A DNA stretch of 64,000 nt from positions 40,864 through 104,863 of the forward strand of contig CACNVV010000001.1 in the NCBI GenBank assembly GCA_902624015.1, read 5' to 3'. This DNA comes from an uncultured Pelagibacteraceae bacterium (GTDB taxonomy: Bacteria > Pseudomonadota > Alphaproteobacteria > Pelagibacterales > Pelagibacteraceae). Made by a program: the position numbers and the translations under genes. The notes under the pieces are model-generated. The model saw only the letters and a program-made list of their open reading frames with translations. It did not search any database and was not told the DNA's origin. Below, piece after piece: positions 1-8,362 of the stretch; position 1 is the stretch's first letter; the number at the start of each line of letters is the position of its first letter.

Positions 1-1406
1 CCCGATGGTTGTATGAGAAAGATATAAACCAATCTGGAATAGAGAATCTTGGAAGAGGGCTTGGAACACAGATAAAAATACATACCAAAAAAGATAATCC
101 CAGAATCATAGTAGGTCATGATTATCGTTCTTATAGTGAGGAAATAAAAACAGCTCTTAAAAAAGGATTATTGTCTACGGGATGCAGCATAGAGGATATT
201 GGTCTTTCATTGTCTCCCATGGTTTATTTTGCGCAATTTAATTTAGATGCAGATGCAGTTGCTATGGTCACTGCAAGTCATAATGAAAATGGTTGGACTG
301 GTGTAAAAATGGGAATCGAAAAAGGACTGACACATGCACCTGATGAAATGAAGGAATTAAAAGAAATTACCTTAAATGAAAAATTTACAAAAGGTGAAGG
401 TAATGAAAAACAAATAAAAGATTTTAATAAAATCTATAAAGAAGATCTAATTAGTAAAAATAAAATTAAGAAAAAAATAAAAGCTGTTGTGGCTTGTGGG
501 AATGGAACAGCGGGTGTTTTTGCTCCAGATATTTTAAGAGGAATTGGATGTGAGGTAATAGAATTAGATTGTAACCTGGATTGGAATTTTCCTAAATACA
601 ATCCAAATCCAGAGGATCTGGAAATGCTTCACGAAATTGCAAAAGTAGTTAAAGAAAACAATGCTGATATAGGTTTTGGATTTGATGGTGATGGAGATAG
701 GGTTGGTGTAATTGATGATAAGGGTAATGAAATATTTTCAGATAAAATAGGTCTTCTAATAGCTAGAAATCTATCAAACAAACATAAAAATTCAAAATTT
801 GTAGTAGATGTAAAATCAACAGGTTTATATTCAAAAGATGAAATATTATTAAAAAACAATTGTGAAACTATTTATTGGAAAACAGGTCATTCACACATTA
901 AAAGAAAAGTAAACACGGAAAAAGCTTTAGCTGGATTTGAAAAAAGTGGACATTTTTTCTTTAATCAACCATTAGGTTTTGGATATGACGATGGTATCAA
1001 TTCAGCAATTCAAGTATGTCACTTATTAAATAATCAAAATAAAAAAATGAGTGAAGTTATTAGTGAATTACCTAACACATTTCAAACGCCAACAATGGCA
1101 CCTTTTTGCAAAGATGAAGAGAAGTACGTTGTTGTTGAAGAGCTAGTTAAGCAAATTGAAAATTTAAAAGAAAGTAAAGCTGAAATAGATGGTCAAGTTA
1201 TTAATGATATTTTAACTGTTAATGGAGTTAGGTTTTCATTCGAAGATGGTTCTTGGGGGCTTATAAGAGCTTCTTCAAACAAACCATCTTTAGTTATTGT
1301 CACTGAAAGCCCAACATCAGATGAAAGAAAGAAAAAAATCTTTGATTTTATTGACGATTTGTTACAAAAAACATGTAAGGTCGGTGAATATGATCAGAAA
1401 ATTTAA
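1..1406 (+). CDS. manB/algC: Phosphomannomutase/phosphoglucomutase, 5'-truncated by window edge
   Basis: Interconverts hexose 1- and 6-phosphates (alpha-D-phosphohexomutase family) for cell-surface sugar synthesis. Counting from the TTG at base 9, the phosphoserine loop TASHN is at residues 88-92, the metal site DGDGD at 226-230, the sugar loop GFEKSGH at 309-315 and the C-terminal phosphate loop RASSNKPS at 420-427. The reading frame is open to base 3 and reads R-W-L-Y before the TTG. This resembles the end of the family's N-terminal FREYDIR(G/W) motif, so the true start lies a few codons upstream of the window and the TTG is not the start. About 465 residues are present, close to full family length. 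The gene converges on the next one with a 4-base overlap. Family is certain; mannose versus glucose preference is not decidable here. Confidence 0.93.
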   Translation, partial: RWLYEKDINQSGIENLGRGLGTQIKIHTKKDNPRIIVGHDYRSYSEEIKTALKKGLLSTGCSIEDIGLSLSPMVYFAQFNLDADAVAMVTASHNENGWTGVKMGIEKGLTHAPDEMKELKEITLNEKFTKGEGNEKQIKDFNKIYKEDLISKNKIKKKIKAVVACGNGTAGVFAPDILRGIGCEVIELDCNLDWNFPKYNPNPEDLEMLHEIAKVVKENNADIGFGFDGDGDRVGVIDDKGNEIFSDKIGLLIARNLSNKHKNSKFVVDVKSTGLYSKDEILLKNNCETIYWKTGHSHIKRKVNTEKALAGFEKSGHFFFNQPLGFGYDDGINSAIQVCHLLNNQNKKMSEVISELPNTFQTPTMAPFCKDEEKYVVVEELVKQIENLKESKAEIDGQVINDILTVNGVRFSFEDGSWGLIRASSNKPSLVIVTESPTSDERKKKIFDFIDDLLQKTCKVGEYDQKI

Positions 1407-2506
1407 TTTTTTAAATTATCTTCATCGTTTTTATTTTCTAAGTTTTCGTTATCAGTATTAGTTTCTAAATTATCACCATCCTGATTGCTTTTTTGTTCAG
1501 GAGTTTCATCACTATAAAACTTTTTAATCAATTCCTCCTCTTTTAATCGTTGTTCCTCATCAAATTTTTTCTCCCATTCTTTCATTCGCCTATTTTCCTC
1601 TTCAATTCTTTCTTTTTTAGCCATTTCAGCTAATCGGATCCTTTCATTCTCTTCTTCAATTCTTTTTTGTCTTTCTTCCTCTATTTTCAATTCTCTTTCT
1701 CTTTGACGCCTTTCATTTTCTTTTTTAACTCTCTCACGTTCAGCTTCTTTGAGTTCTTTTTCTTTAATTCTTAATTCCTCTTCTTTCGCTCTTTGCTCAG
1801 CCTCTTCTTTTAAAATTTGTCTTTGAATTTCTTGTTGTCTTTCAGTTTCTAGATCTCTTAATCTTTCTTCCATTTCTTTAAGTTTTTCTTGCTCATATTT
1901 AAGCTTCCTAGCTGCCTCTCTTAATCTTTGTTCTTCCTCAAGTCTATTTTTCCTTTCAATTTCTTTTAATCTTATTTTTTCTTGTCTTTCTTTTTCTTTT
2001 TCATCTCTTCTCTTTTGAGCTTCAATTTCTTTATTTTTTAATTGTTCCTCTTTAATTTTTATATTTTCTTCTCTAATTCTTTGTCTCTCTAACATTTTTA
2101 GCCTTAAATCTTCTTCTTTAAGCTTTCTTGCTTCCTCTCTAAGTTTTCTTGTTTCTTCGTCTTTAATTTTTTTCTGTTCTATTTTAATTCTCTGAGCTTC
2201 TATTTTTTGTCTTTTTTCTTCATTCTTTTTTTCTTGCTTTTCATTTTCAATGATTAATTTTTTTTGAAAAAGAAGTTTCTTTCTTTCTTCTTTTAATTCA
2301 TCTTGTTTGGCTTTTTTCGCTAATTTTTTTTCTAAAATTAATTCTCTTTTTTTTTCTTTTTCTAATTGTTTTTGTAGTGCCAGATCTTTTTTAACTTTGT
2401 TTTTTTTAAAATCATTTAAAAGTGAGGAAAACTTATCTTTAGTTTTATCTATTGGATCAAATAATTTTTTTTTAATTTTTTTATTAATGTCTTTTATTGA
2501 AACCAT
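1403..2506 (-). CDS. Lys/Glu/Arg-rich long coiled-coil protein, unknown function
   Basis: I do not recognise this gene. After about 50 basic residues, the protein is almost uninterrupted charged heptad-like sequence dominated by K, E, R and Q to about residue 345. It ends in an acidic, Asn/Asp-rich tail. No signal peptide or membrane segment is visible. The frame extends five codons upstream to a TTG at 2521, but the ATG at 2506 is the more natural start, giving about 367 residues. The composition resembles TolA-like or cytoskeletal/scaffold coiled coils, but such sequence matches many unrelated proteins, so homology cannot be read from it. It overlaps the phosphohexomutase stop by 4 bases, tail to tail. 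Confidence 0.7.
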   Translation of the reverse strand: MVSIKDINKKIKKKLFDPIDKTKDKFSSLLNDFKKNKVKKDLALQKQLEKEKKRELILEKKLAKKAKQDELKEERKKLLFQKKLIIENEKQEKKNEEKRQKIEAQRIKIEQKKIKDEETRKLREEARKLKEEDLRLKMLERQRIREENIKIKEEQLKNKEIEAQKRRDEKEKERQEKIRLKEIERKNRLEEEQRLREAARKLKYEQEKLKEMEERLRDLETERQQEIQRQILKEEAEQRAKEEELRIKEKELKEAERERVKKENERRQRERELKIEEERQKRIEEENERIRLAEMAKKERIEEENRRMKEWEKKFDEEQRLKEEELIKKFYSDETPEQKSNQDGDNLETNTDNENLENKNDEDNLKN

Positions 2507-2591
2507 AATTATAAGTATCAATTAGTATTTAAACCCTAAATATTATGTATGGCTAAATTGAGTTTTTCAGTAATCTAATTACAACTTAAGA

Positions 2592-2620
2592 TTGTTAATA
2601 TTTAAATTAGTTAATAAAAT
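2592..2620 (+). promoter_or_regulatory. Sigma-70-type promoter of candidate small RNA
   Basis: TTGTTA (2592-2597) and TAAAAT (2615-2620) are separated by exactly 17 bases, a good match to a housekeeping promoter. It points right, into a stretch with no coding sequence on the plus strand, and predicts a start near 2627. AT-rich DNA gives false matches, so the main support is the terminator downstream. Confidence 0.45.
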
Positions 2621-2626
2621 ACATTT

Positions 2627-2715
2627 ACAACTATTAAGTGTTAATGAAATTTACGAGAATCAACTAACTTGAATCGTGAGGTGATGGAGGGAGACTGAAG
2701 TCACCTCTTTTTTTT
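2627..2715 (+). ncRNA. Candidate small RNA between coiled-coil gene and TSUP gene
   Basis: About 90 nt bounded by a promoter-like element on the left and an intrinsic terminator on the right, on the strand opposite to both flanking genes. No plus-strand gene lies nearby to use this terminator: the closest plus-strand gene ends at 1406. Only tiny reading frames occur (seven codons from 2644, four codons from 2684). I do not recognise an RNA family. It could be an sRNA or an antisense transcript to the leader of the coiled-coil gene, or a remnant. Confidence 0.4.
2678..2715 (+). terminator. Intrinsic terminator
   Basis: GAGGTGA (2678-2684) pairs with TCACCTC (2701-2707) and is followed by eight T residues (2708-2715). 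The loop is 16 nt and contains a competing small hairpin GAC-TGAA-GTC. The T-run is only on the plus strand, so it does not serve the leftward TSUP gene. Confidence 0.65.
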
Positions 2716-2720
2716 GCTTA

Positions 2721-3506
2721 TTATAATTTTAAGAATTCGTAAAAAAATTTAATCGAAACCACTAAAAGAAAAATTCCAAAAAACTTACTGATTTTATTCT
2801 TATCAATACTGTGTACTGTTTTAGCTCCTATCCGAGCCATGAAAGTTGTAATGGGTATAAATATTAAAAAGGCTGGTATATTTATAAAACCAATACTTAG
2901 TGGAAGACTAGAATTTAAATAATTTCCTGAAATTAAAAAACCTATTGCTCCAAATAAAGCAATTAAAAAACCTATAGCTGCTGCACTTCCAATGGCTTTA
3001 TTTATTGAATAACCAAAAAACTTAAGGATAGGAACATTCATTACGGCTCCTCCTATACCCATAGGAGCAGATATAAACCCAACAAGAAAACCAAGAATTA
3101 CTTTTAGATGTAATTTCATTTTAACAATTATGTTTTGTTCCTTTTCTTTTATTAACAATAAGTAAATTCCTAAAAATAAAATCATTACAGAAAAAAATAA
3201 AACTAAAGATTTAGTTTTTAAAGAAGCTGCAAAAGCAGTACCAACAATAACTCCTATTACGACAAAAAGACCGTAATTCTTAACAATATCGAAATCAACA
3301 GCTTTAAATTTGTGATGTGTTAAAACTGAAACTGTAGAAGTTGGTATTATAATTGCAAAAGAAGTTCCAACAGCAAGGTGCATAACATATTGAGGATCAA
3401 TTTCTAAAGAACCAAAAATAAAATATAAAAAAGGAACAGTAATTAAACCTCCACCAATGCCAAATAATCCTGCAACAAAACCAACTGGTATTGCTGTTAA
3501 AGCCAT
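2721..3506 (-). CDS. TSUP-family anion/sulfite exporter (TauE/SafE)
   Basis: Integral membrane protein of 261 residues with about eight hydrophobic segments in two repeats. The repeats are marked by GLFGIGGGLI near residues 14-23 and the cognate APMGIGGAVMN in the second half, both hallmarks of the TauE/SafE family. Members export sulfite, sulfoacetate or other organic anions. It is last in an apparent rpoZ-dusA-TSUP transcription unit, 40 bases after dusA. The ATG at 3506 is the first conventional start; upstream codons back to the stop contain only CTG. Sulfite export is attractive given the organosulfonate genes at 30-45 kb, but the substrate cannot be read from sequence. Confidence 0.85.
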   Translation of the reverse strand: MALTAIPVGFVAGLFGIGGGLITVPFLYFIFGSLEIDPQYVMHLAVGTSFAIIIPTSTVSVLTHHKFKAVDFDIVKNYGLFVVIGVIVGTAFAASLKTKSLVLFFSVMILFLGIYLLLIKEKEQNIIVKMKLHLKVILGFLVGFISAPMGIGGAVMNVPILKFFGYSINKAIGSAAAIGFLIALFGAIGFLISGNYLNSSLPLSIGFINIPAFLIFIPITTFMARIGAKTVHSIDKNKISKFFGIFLLVVSIKFFYEFLKL

Positions 3507-3546
3507 TAATAAAATAATATAACTATATTCGTTTGTTAATATTGAA

Positions 3547-4539
3547 TTAAGCAGACTGCCCTACTCTAGTATCTACATTATTGTATTTAATTTTATCCAT
3601 AATGTGATCAATTTTTTTCACATCAGCATCTCTTACACACATGTTTTCACTTAAATATCTTTTCCAATAACTTGCACCTGTCTGGCCATGAAATAAACCA
3701 AGAGTATGTCTCATGATTTGATTTAATCTTGTTCCCTTTTTTAATTCTTCTTTAACATAAGGAATGAGTTGTTCAATTACATCTTGTCTACTTGAAACAT
3801 CGTCATTATTAAATATTTCTCTTTCAATATCTGCTAATAAATAAGGGGTATGATACGCGGCTCTTCCTATCATTACACCATCTGTTTTTTCTAAATGAGG
3901 TTTTATTTCAGCTACTGAAGTTATTCCTCCATTGATAATAATCTCTTCATTTGGAAAATCTTTTTTTAATTTATAAACATATTCGTATTTTAAAGGGGGA
4001 ATATTTAAATTTTGCTTAGGTGTAAATTTACCTAACATTGCTTTTCTTGCATGAATGATAAAAGTTTTAACCCCAGTTGCTTTTAGAGTAGAAATAAAAC
4101 TATGTAAATTTTCATAATCTTCCACATCATCGTAACCAATTCTTGTTTTTATAGTTACTGGTAGTTTTGTGACTGATTGCATTTTACTTAAACAATCTGC
4201 AACTAAATTTGGCTCTTTCATTAAACAAGCGCCAAATCTATTTTTTTCAACTTTTTTACTAGGACAACCTAAGTTTAGATTAATTTCATCATAACCAAAA
4301 TCTTCACCTATTTTAGTAGCCTCAGCTAAAAGTTTTGGAGAAGAGCCTCCTAATTGAAGTGCTACAGGTTTCTCATTAATATTAAACTCTAATAACTTTT
4401 TTTTATCTCCTCTATTTATGGCTTCATCAACCACCATTTCAGTGTAAAGAAGAATGTTTTTAGATATTAATCTTAGAAAAAATCGTTCATGACGATCTGT
4501 GCAATCCATCATAGGAGCAACTGATACTTTCCTATTCAT
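3547..4539 (-). CDS. dusA: tRNA-dihydrouridine synthase A
   Basis: FMN enzyme that reduces uridines in the tRNA D-loop. The N-terminal VAPMMDCTDRHERFF, the NLGCPS motif with the catalytic Cys, KTRIGYDD, and the FMN-phosphate region NGGI...GVMIGRAAY are characteristic of the DusA subgroup. The conserved HxxGLFHGQTGA near residue 280 and the C-terminal helical domain are present. The length of 330 residues is typical. It lies 22 bases downstream of rpoZ on the same strand, so the two are probably co-transcribed. Confidence 0.95.
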   Translation of the reverse strand: MNRKVSVAPMMDCTDRHERFFLRLISKNILLYTEMVVDEAINRGDKKKLLEFNINEKPVALQLGGSSPKLLAEATKIGEDFGYDEINLNLGCPSKKVEKNRFGACLMKEPNLVADCLSKMQSVTKLPVTIKTRIGYDDVEDYENLHSFISTLKATGVKTFIIHARKAMLGKFTPKQNLNIPPLKYEYVYKLKKDFPNEEIIINGGITSVAEIKPHLEKTDGVMIGRAAYHTPYLLADIEREIFNNDDVSSRQDVIEQLIPYVKEELKKGTRLNQIMRHTLGLFHGQTGASYWKRYLSENMCVRDADVKKIDHIMDKIKYNNVDTRVGQSA

Positions 4540-4561
4540 GGTATAACTTTATATTATTTTT

Positions 4562-5098
4562 TTATGAGTTTGAAGCTTCAGTGTCGTCTGAAGATACGTC
4601 TGCTTCTTGATTTTCTGATTCTGATACTTCATCTAAAGAAACTTCTCCTTGCTCATTCATAGTTTCTTCTCCTACTGAATTATCAACGTCTGCTGTAGCT
4701 GTTTCAGATAGCTCAGCTAAATCTTCTTTTGTTACTTGAATTTTTTCTGGAGTTTTTCTTGCTCTTTTAGATGGTAAAATTGGAGTACCACTTTTTGAAA
4801 TTTCACCTTTATATAGATTTTCAAAATCATCACCTATTTCTTCATCATCCTCTGCACTATCATCAACTTGTTCAACGTGTTTTCTAAGTTTGTAAACAGC
4901 ACTATCAGTTAAATCTGAAACTTTAATTTTTTCTTCTGCAATTTCTCTTAATGAAATAACTGTATTTTTATCGTTATCTCTATCAATTGTTGGTTCTATT
5001 CCTGCATTTAATTGAGTGGCTCTTTCTTTAGCAACTAGTACTAATTCATAAGGGCTCTCTACTTTATCTATACAGTCTTCTACGGTTACTCTTGCCAT
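4562..5098 (-). CDS. rpoZ: RNA polymerase omega subunit with long acidic C-terminal tail
   Basis: Residues 1-75 carry the omega fold: MARVTVEDCIDKV, the VLVAKERATQLNAG helix that clamps beta-prime, and the T-V-I-S-L-R-E-I-A segment. Omega helps assembly and stability of RNA polymerase. The remaining ~100 residues are a low-complexity acidic extension rich in Glu, Asp and Ser, giving 178 residues against about 90-130 in most bacteria. It appears to head the leftward unit rpoZ-dusA-TSUP. The tail is probably disordered; its role is unknown. Confidence 0.93.
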   Translation of the reverse strand: MARVTVEDCIDKVESPYELVLVAKERATQLNAGIEPTIDRDNDKNTVISLREIAEEKIKVSDLTDSAVYKLRKHVEQVDDSAEDDEEIGDDFENLYKGEISKSGTPILPSKRARKTPEKIQVTKEDLAELSETATADVDNSVGEETMNEQGEVSLDEVSESENQEADVSSDDTEASNS

Positions 5099-5141
5099 GC
5101 GGAGTATCTACACAGTGAGTCTTTAAAAATCAAGGGCTATT

Positions 5142-6347
5142 TTATAAATAATTAGGATTTAGCTTATTTTTAACCAAATAAAGAAGAATAATTGAACCAA
5201 AGATATAAGTTCCTGAGACAACGGCTATCTGTTCAATTGAAAAGCCAATATCAATCAGAAAGCCAAATAGAGCCGTACCAAATGCTGTTGAAAATACCAT
5301 CAATGCAGTCGTTAAGGCTTTTATAGACCCAATATATTTAACACCATAAATCTCAGCCCAAGTTGAGGAACCAAGTACGTTTGCCAAACCATTGGTGACG
5401 CCTACCAAACCAAAAAATACAAAAGATGAAAGTGGTGCATTAAAGTAATAAAGAACTACAGTACCAAAAAGAAGTGGGATATTCATATAGATTAATAATT
5501 TTCTACTAGAAAATTTATCAATTAAAAAACCAGATATAAAAAGAGTAATTACTGATAAAATTGAATAAGCCATAAATGATTGGGCAATCACATAAGGTCC
5601 CCACTCTTTTGAAGAAGATATAAAAGATTGATAAACAAAAGATCCTGTTGCAATCCATGGCATTGCTAACATCGTCATACAAATAATGTAAAATCTATAA
5701 TCTTTTAAAACTTCTATTCTTTTCCATTGTTTAATTTCTTTATTGTTCTCTTCTATTTTAGATTCTTCTCTCGTATCAAGCTTAACATCTTTAACTAAAA
5801 GAAAAGTTGCAACAGGTAGAACAAGTATAACTAAAATAGAAATTGAAACCCAAATATCTCTCCATTCTATAAAAGTTAATAAAAAAACAATTAAAACTGG
5901 CATTATAAATTCAGCCAATGACAATCCTAACCAACCTGTACTTAAAGCCCTACCTCTATTTTTTTCAAAAAAACGAGATATGGTTGTTGTAGCTGTGTGA
6001 CTTGATAATCCTTGTCCAGCTAAACGCATTAAAAAAATTCCTACAAATAAAAAAATAACTGATGAAATTTTTGAAAATATAAAACAGGATGCTGATAAAA
6101 AAATTATTACATAAGATGCAAATTTTAATATGTTTACGTCATCGATTTTTTTTCCAATCCAAACTAAAACAATACTACTTAATAAAGTGGCTGATGCATA
6201 AATTGAGCCAAATTGTCCATGTGTAATTGATAAAGCATCTCTAATACTAGAATTAAATAGACCAAGAAAAAAACTCTGTCCAAAACTTGAAAAAAATGTA
6301 AAAATAAAACCAAATACAATTACTTTTAAACTTAAACTTTTAAACAT
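5142..6347 (-). CDS. Major facilitator superfamily transporter
   Basis: 401 residues with about 12 hydrophobic segments and a central charged loop (about residues 195-215), the usual MFS layout. The loop after segment 2 reads GKKIDD, a degenerate form of the MFS signature. The glycine-rich fourth to fifth segments carry RLAGQGLSSH and RGRALSTGW. The family includes monocarboxylate and oxalate/formate-type antiporters, but the substrate is not readable. Its start codon lies only 11 bases from the divergent start of the hydroxyacid dehydrogenase, so its promoter must overlap that gene, or vice versa. Confidence 0.85.
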   Translation of the reverse strand: MFKSLSLKVIVFGFIFTFFSSFGQSFFLGLFNSSIRDALSITHGQFGSIYASATLLSSIVLVWIGKKIDDVNILKFASYVIIFLSASCFIFSKISSVIFLFVGIFLMRLAGQGLSSHTATTTISRFFEKNRGRALSTGWLGLSLAEFIMPVLIVFLLTFIEWRDIWVSISILVILVLPVATFLLVKDVKLDTREESKIEENNKEIKQWKRIEVLKDYRFYIICMTMLAMPWIATGSFVYQSFISSSKEWGPYVIAQSFMAYSILSVITLFISGFLIDKFSSRKLLIYMNIPLLFGTVVLYYFNAPLSSFVFFGLVGVTNGLANVLGSSTWAEIYGVKYIGSIKALTTALMVFSTAFGTALFGFLIDIGFSIEQIAVVSGTYIFGSIILLYLVKNKLNPNYL

Positions 6348-6358
6348 AGAAAAAAATT

Positions 6359-7234
6359 ATGACTTGTAATGTTGCTTTCATAGGTCTTGGGGTTATGGGC
6401 TACCCAATGGCTGGATATATATCAAAAGCCGGACACAATGTAACTGTTTTTAATAGAACTAAATCTAAAGCTGAAAAATGGATTGGTGAATATAAAGGTA
6501 AAATGGCGCATACACCTGCGGAGGCTGCAGATGGTGCTGATTTTATTTTCACTTGTGTGGGTAATGATAACGATCTTAGAGAGGTAGCAACAGGAGAAAA
6601 TGGTCTATTTAATACTGCAAAAGCAGGATCTATTTTTATTGATAACTCAACTGTATCTGCAGAAGTATCAAGAGAATTAAATAAAAAAGCAAATGATAAA
6701 GGCTTTAGTTTTTTAGATGCCCCTATTTCTGGTGGACAAGCTGGTGCTGAGGGCGGAATACTAACAGTAATGGTTGGTGGTGATGAAGAAGTGTTTAAAA
6801 AAGCTGAGCCTGTAATTGATTGTTACAGTAAAAAAGTAAAATTAATTGGTCCTTGTGGAAGTGGTCAGTTAACAAAGATGATGAACCAAATATGTATTGC
6901 TGGAACAGTTCAAGGTTTATCAGAAGCTATAAATTTTGGAATTAACGCCGGTTTAGATATGGATAAAGTTATGGAAACAATATCTAAAGGTGCAGCACAA
7001 TCTTGGCAGATGGAAAATAGATACCGAACTATGACTGATGATAAATTTGATTATGGTTTTGCTATTGATTGGATGAGAAAAGATTTAAAAATTGCAATCG
7101 AGGAAGCAAAAAAAAATGGTTCACCTGTGCCTATAACAGAAATTATTGATGGCTATTATGCTGAAGTTCAAGAAATGGGTGGAAATCGTTGGGATAGCTC
7201 AGGTTTGATTGCTCGATTAAAAAAGAAAAAATAA
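6359..7234 (+). CDS. NAD(P)-dependent beta-hydroxyacid dehydrogenase (HIBADH/GarR/glyoxylate-succinic semialdehyde reductase family)
   Basis: Rossmann N-terminus GLGVMGYPMAG (residues ~9-19), substrate loop DAPISGGQAGAEGG (~120-133), and the catalytic-lysine segment GPCGSGQLTKMMNQ (~165-178) define the beta-hydroxyacid dehydrogenase family. Members reduce or oxidise 3-hydroxyisobutyrate, tartronate semialdehyde, glyoxylate or succinic semialdehyde. The length of 291 residues is typical. The start is directly at the first beta strand. It leads a compact rightward unit with the flavin protein and a small membrane protein (gaps of 5 and 0 bases). The exact substrate is not determinable. Confidence 0.9.
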   Translation: MTCNVAFIGLGVMGYPMAGYISKAGHNVTVFNRTKSKAEKWIGEYKGKMAHTPAEAADGADFIFTCVGNDNDLREVATGENGLFNTAKAGSIFIDNSTVSAEVSRELNKKANDKGFSFLDAPISGGQAGAEGGILTVMVGGDEEVFKKAEPVIDCYSKKVKLIGPCGSGQLTKMMNQICIAGTVQGLSEAINFGINAGLDMDKVMETISKGAAQSWQMENRYRTMTDDKFDYGFAIDWMRKDLKIAIEEAKKNGSPVPITEIIDGYYAEVQEMGGNRWDSSGLIARLKKKK

Positions 7235-7239
7235 TATTT

Positions 7240-7845
7240 GTGACGGATACAGTTCCTTATTACGAGGACTTTGCAGAGATCAAAAAGAAAATTTGGTCGA
7301 TGTTAGATAATGCTGTTAAAGACAGAGGTTCTCCTTTTCGAATACCAGTATTTATTTGTGGTAATCAATCAGACTTTGATGGAAGAATTGTAGTCTTAAG
7401 AAAATCTGATCAATCAAATAATCTTGTCCAATATCATAGTGATATCAGGTCAGATAAAATTAAAAAATTGAAAGTGAATAAAAACGCTGCAATGTTGTTT
7501 TATGATAAAGATGAAAAAATACAGGTAAGATTAAAAGTTGAATGCACGATTAATCACAATAATGATGTAACAAAAGAATCTTGGTCTAAAACCCAACATA
7601 TTAGTAGAAAATGTTATTTAGTAGATAATGGTCCTGGAACTGAGTCAGATTTACCAACCTCTGGACTAAAACCAGAATTAGATAATTTTGATTACACTAA
7701 AGAACAAAGTGAGGAAGGTTACAAAAACTTTACTGTCATTCAGTGCAAGATTAAATCAATAGAATGGCTTTATTTAGCAGCTAAAGGACATCGAAGAGCT
7801 AAGTTTAATTTGGAAAATAATAAAGATACCTGGTTAGTTCCATAG
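7240..7845 (+). CDS. Pyridoxamine-phosphate-oxidase-like FMN-binding protein
   Basis: 201 residues, GTG start 5 bases after the preceding stop. The order of motifs matches the split-barrel flavin fold: FRIPVFICGN, then D-G-R-I-V-V-L-R, YHSDIRSDKIKKL, N-A-A-M-L-F-Y-D, and a C-terminal IEWLYLAAKGHRRAKF. This resembles the FMN-binding relatives of PdxH rather than PdxH itself. Likely a cytoplasmic flavin reductase or oxidase of unknown substrate. It is co-directional with the upstream dehydrogenase. Confidence 0.8.
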   Translation: MTDTVPYYEDFAEIKKKIWSMLDNAVKDRGSPFRIPVFICGNQSDFDGRIVVLRKSDQSNNLVQYHSDIRSDKIKKLKVNKNAAMLFYDKDEKIQVRLKVECTINHNNDVTKESWSKTQHISRKCYLVDNGPGTESDLPTSGLKPELDNFDYTKEQSEEGYKNFTVIQCKIKSIEWLYLAAKGHRRAKFNLENNKDTWLVP

Positions 7846-8049
7846 ATGGTTACTGGATATATATTTACAGCATTTCTTATAATTTTAGGATTAGCTGTAA
7901 TGAGATTTGGAAGTATTCATTTTAAAAAATTTAAAGAGGGTAAAACCAAAATTAAATCTAAGTTAAGTGGGCAATTATCTTTCTTAATTTTATTTATAGT
8001 AATAATTGGATTGATCATTTATTCGGTAAACGATCTATTATTTAACTAA
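7846..8049 (+). CDS. Small two-helix membrane protein, unknown
   Basis: 67 residues. The ATG begins on the base after the preceding stop codon, so it is probably translationally coupled. There are two hydrophobic segments (about residues 3-22 and 46-64) separated by a basic Lys-rich linker. I do not recognise a family. The immediate abutment with the flavin protein and the clean two-helix pattern support a real gene. Confidence 0.6.
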   Translation: MVTGYIFTAFLIILGLAVMRFGSIHFKKFKEGKTKIKSKLSGQLSFLILFIVIIGLIIYSVNDLLFN

Positions 8050-8062
8050 ACCAATTATTCTT

Positions 8063-8353
8063 TCAAATACCTTTAATAATTATATTTGTACCTTCGGAAT
8101 TATCTAATCTTATTTGTTTTATTGGTTTGTATTCTTCAGAATTGTACCATTCTAATGCTTTTTCATATGTAGGGAATTTAAGAATAATAATTCTAGGAAA
8201 ATTCGTTTCGCCATCGAAAATTTGAAATTCACCAGCTCTTACTAAAAATTCTCCACCAAATTTTTTTACGAGTGGCGTAACCTTTTCAACATATTCTTTA
8301 TAATTTTCAGGATTAGTTACTTTTAATTGAGCTATTACGTATCCTGCTGGCAT
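8063..8353 (-). CDS. DUF1330 family protein
   Basis: 96 residues matching the DUF1330 pattern: GYVIAQLKVTNPENYKEY at the start, a central F-G-G-E-F-L-V-R-A-G, and the C-terminal R-I-I-I-L-K-F-P-T-Y-E-K-A-L-E-W-Y-N-S-E-E-Y region. This is a small dimeric alpha/beta-barrel (ferredoxin-like) fold whose biochemical function is unknown. It lies 9 bases downstream of the gamma carbonic anhydrase gene with a good AAGGAGAT ribosome site, indicating a two-gene unit. Confidence 0.87.
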   Translation of the reverse strand: MPAGYVIAQLKVTNPENYKEYVEKVTPLVKKFGGEFLVRAGEFQIFDGETNFPRIIILKFPTYEKALEWYNSEEYKPIKQIRLDNSEGTNIIIKGI

Positions 8354-8362
8354 TTATCTCCT

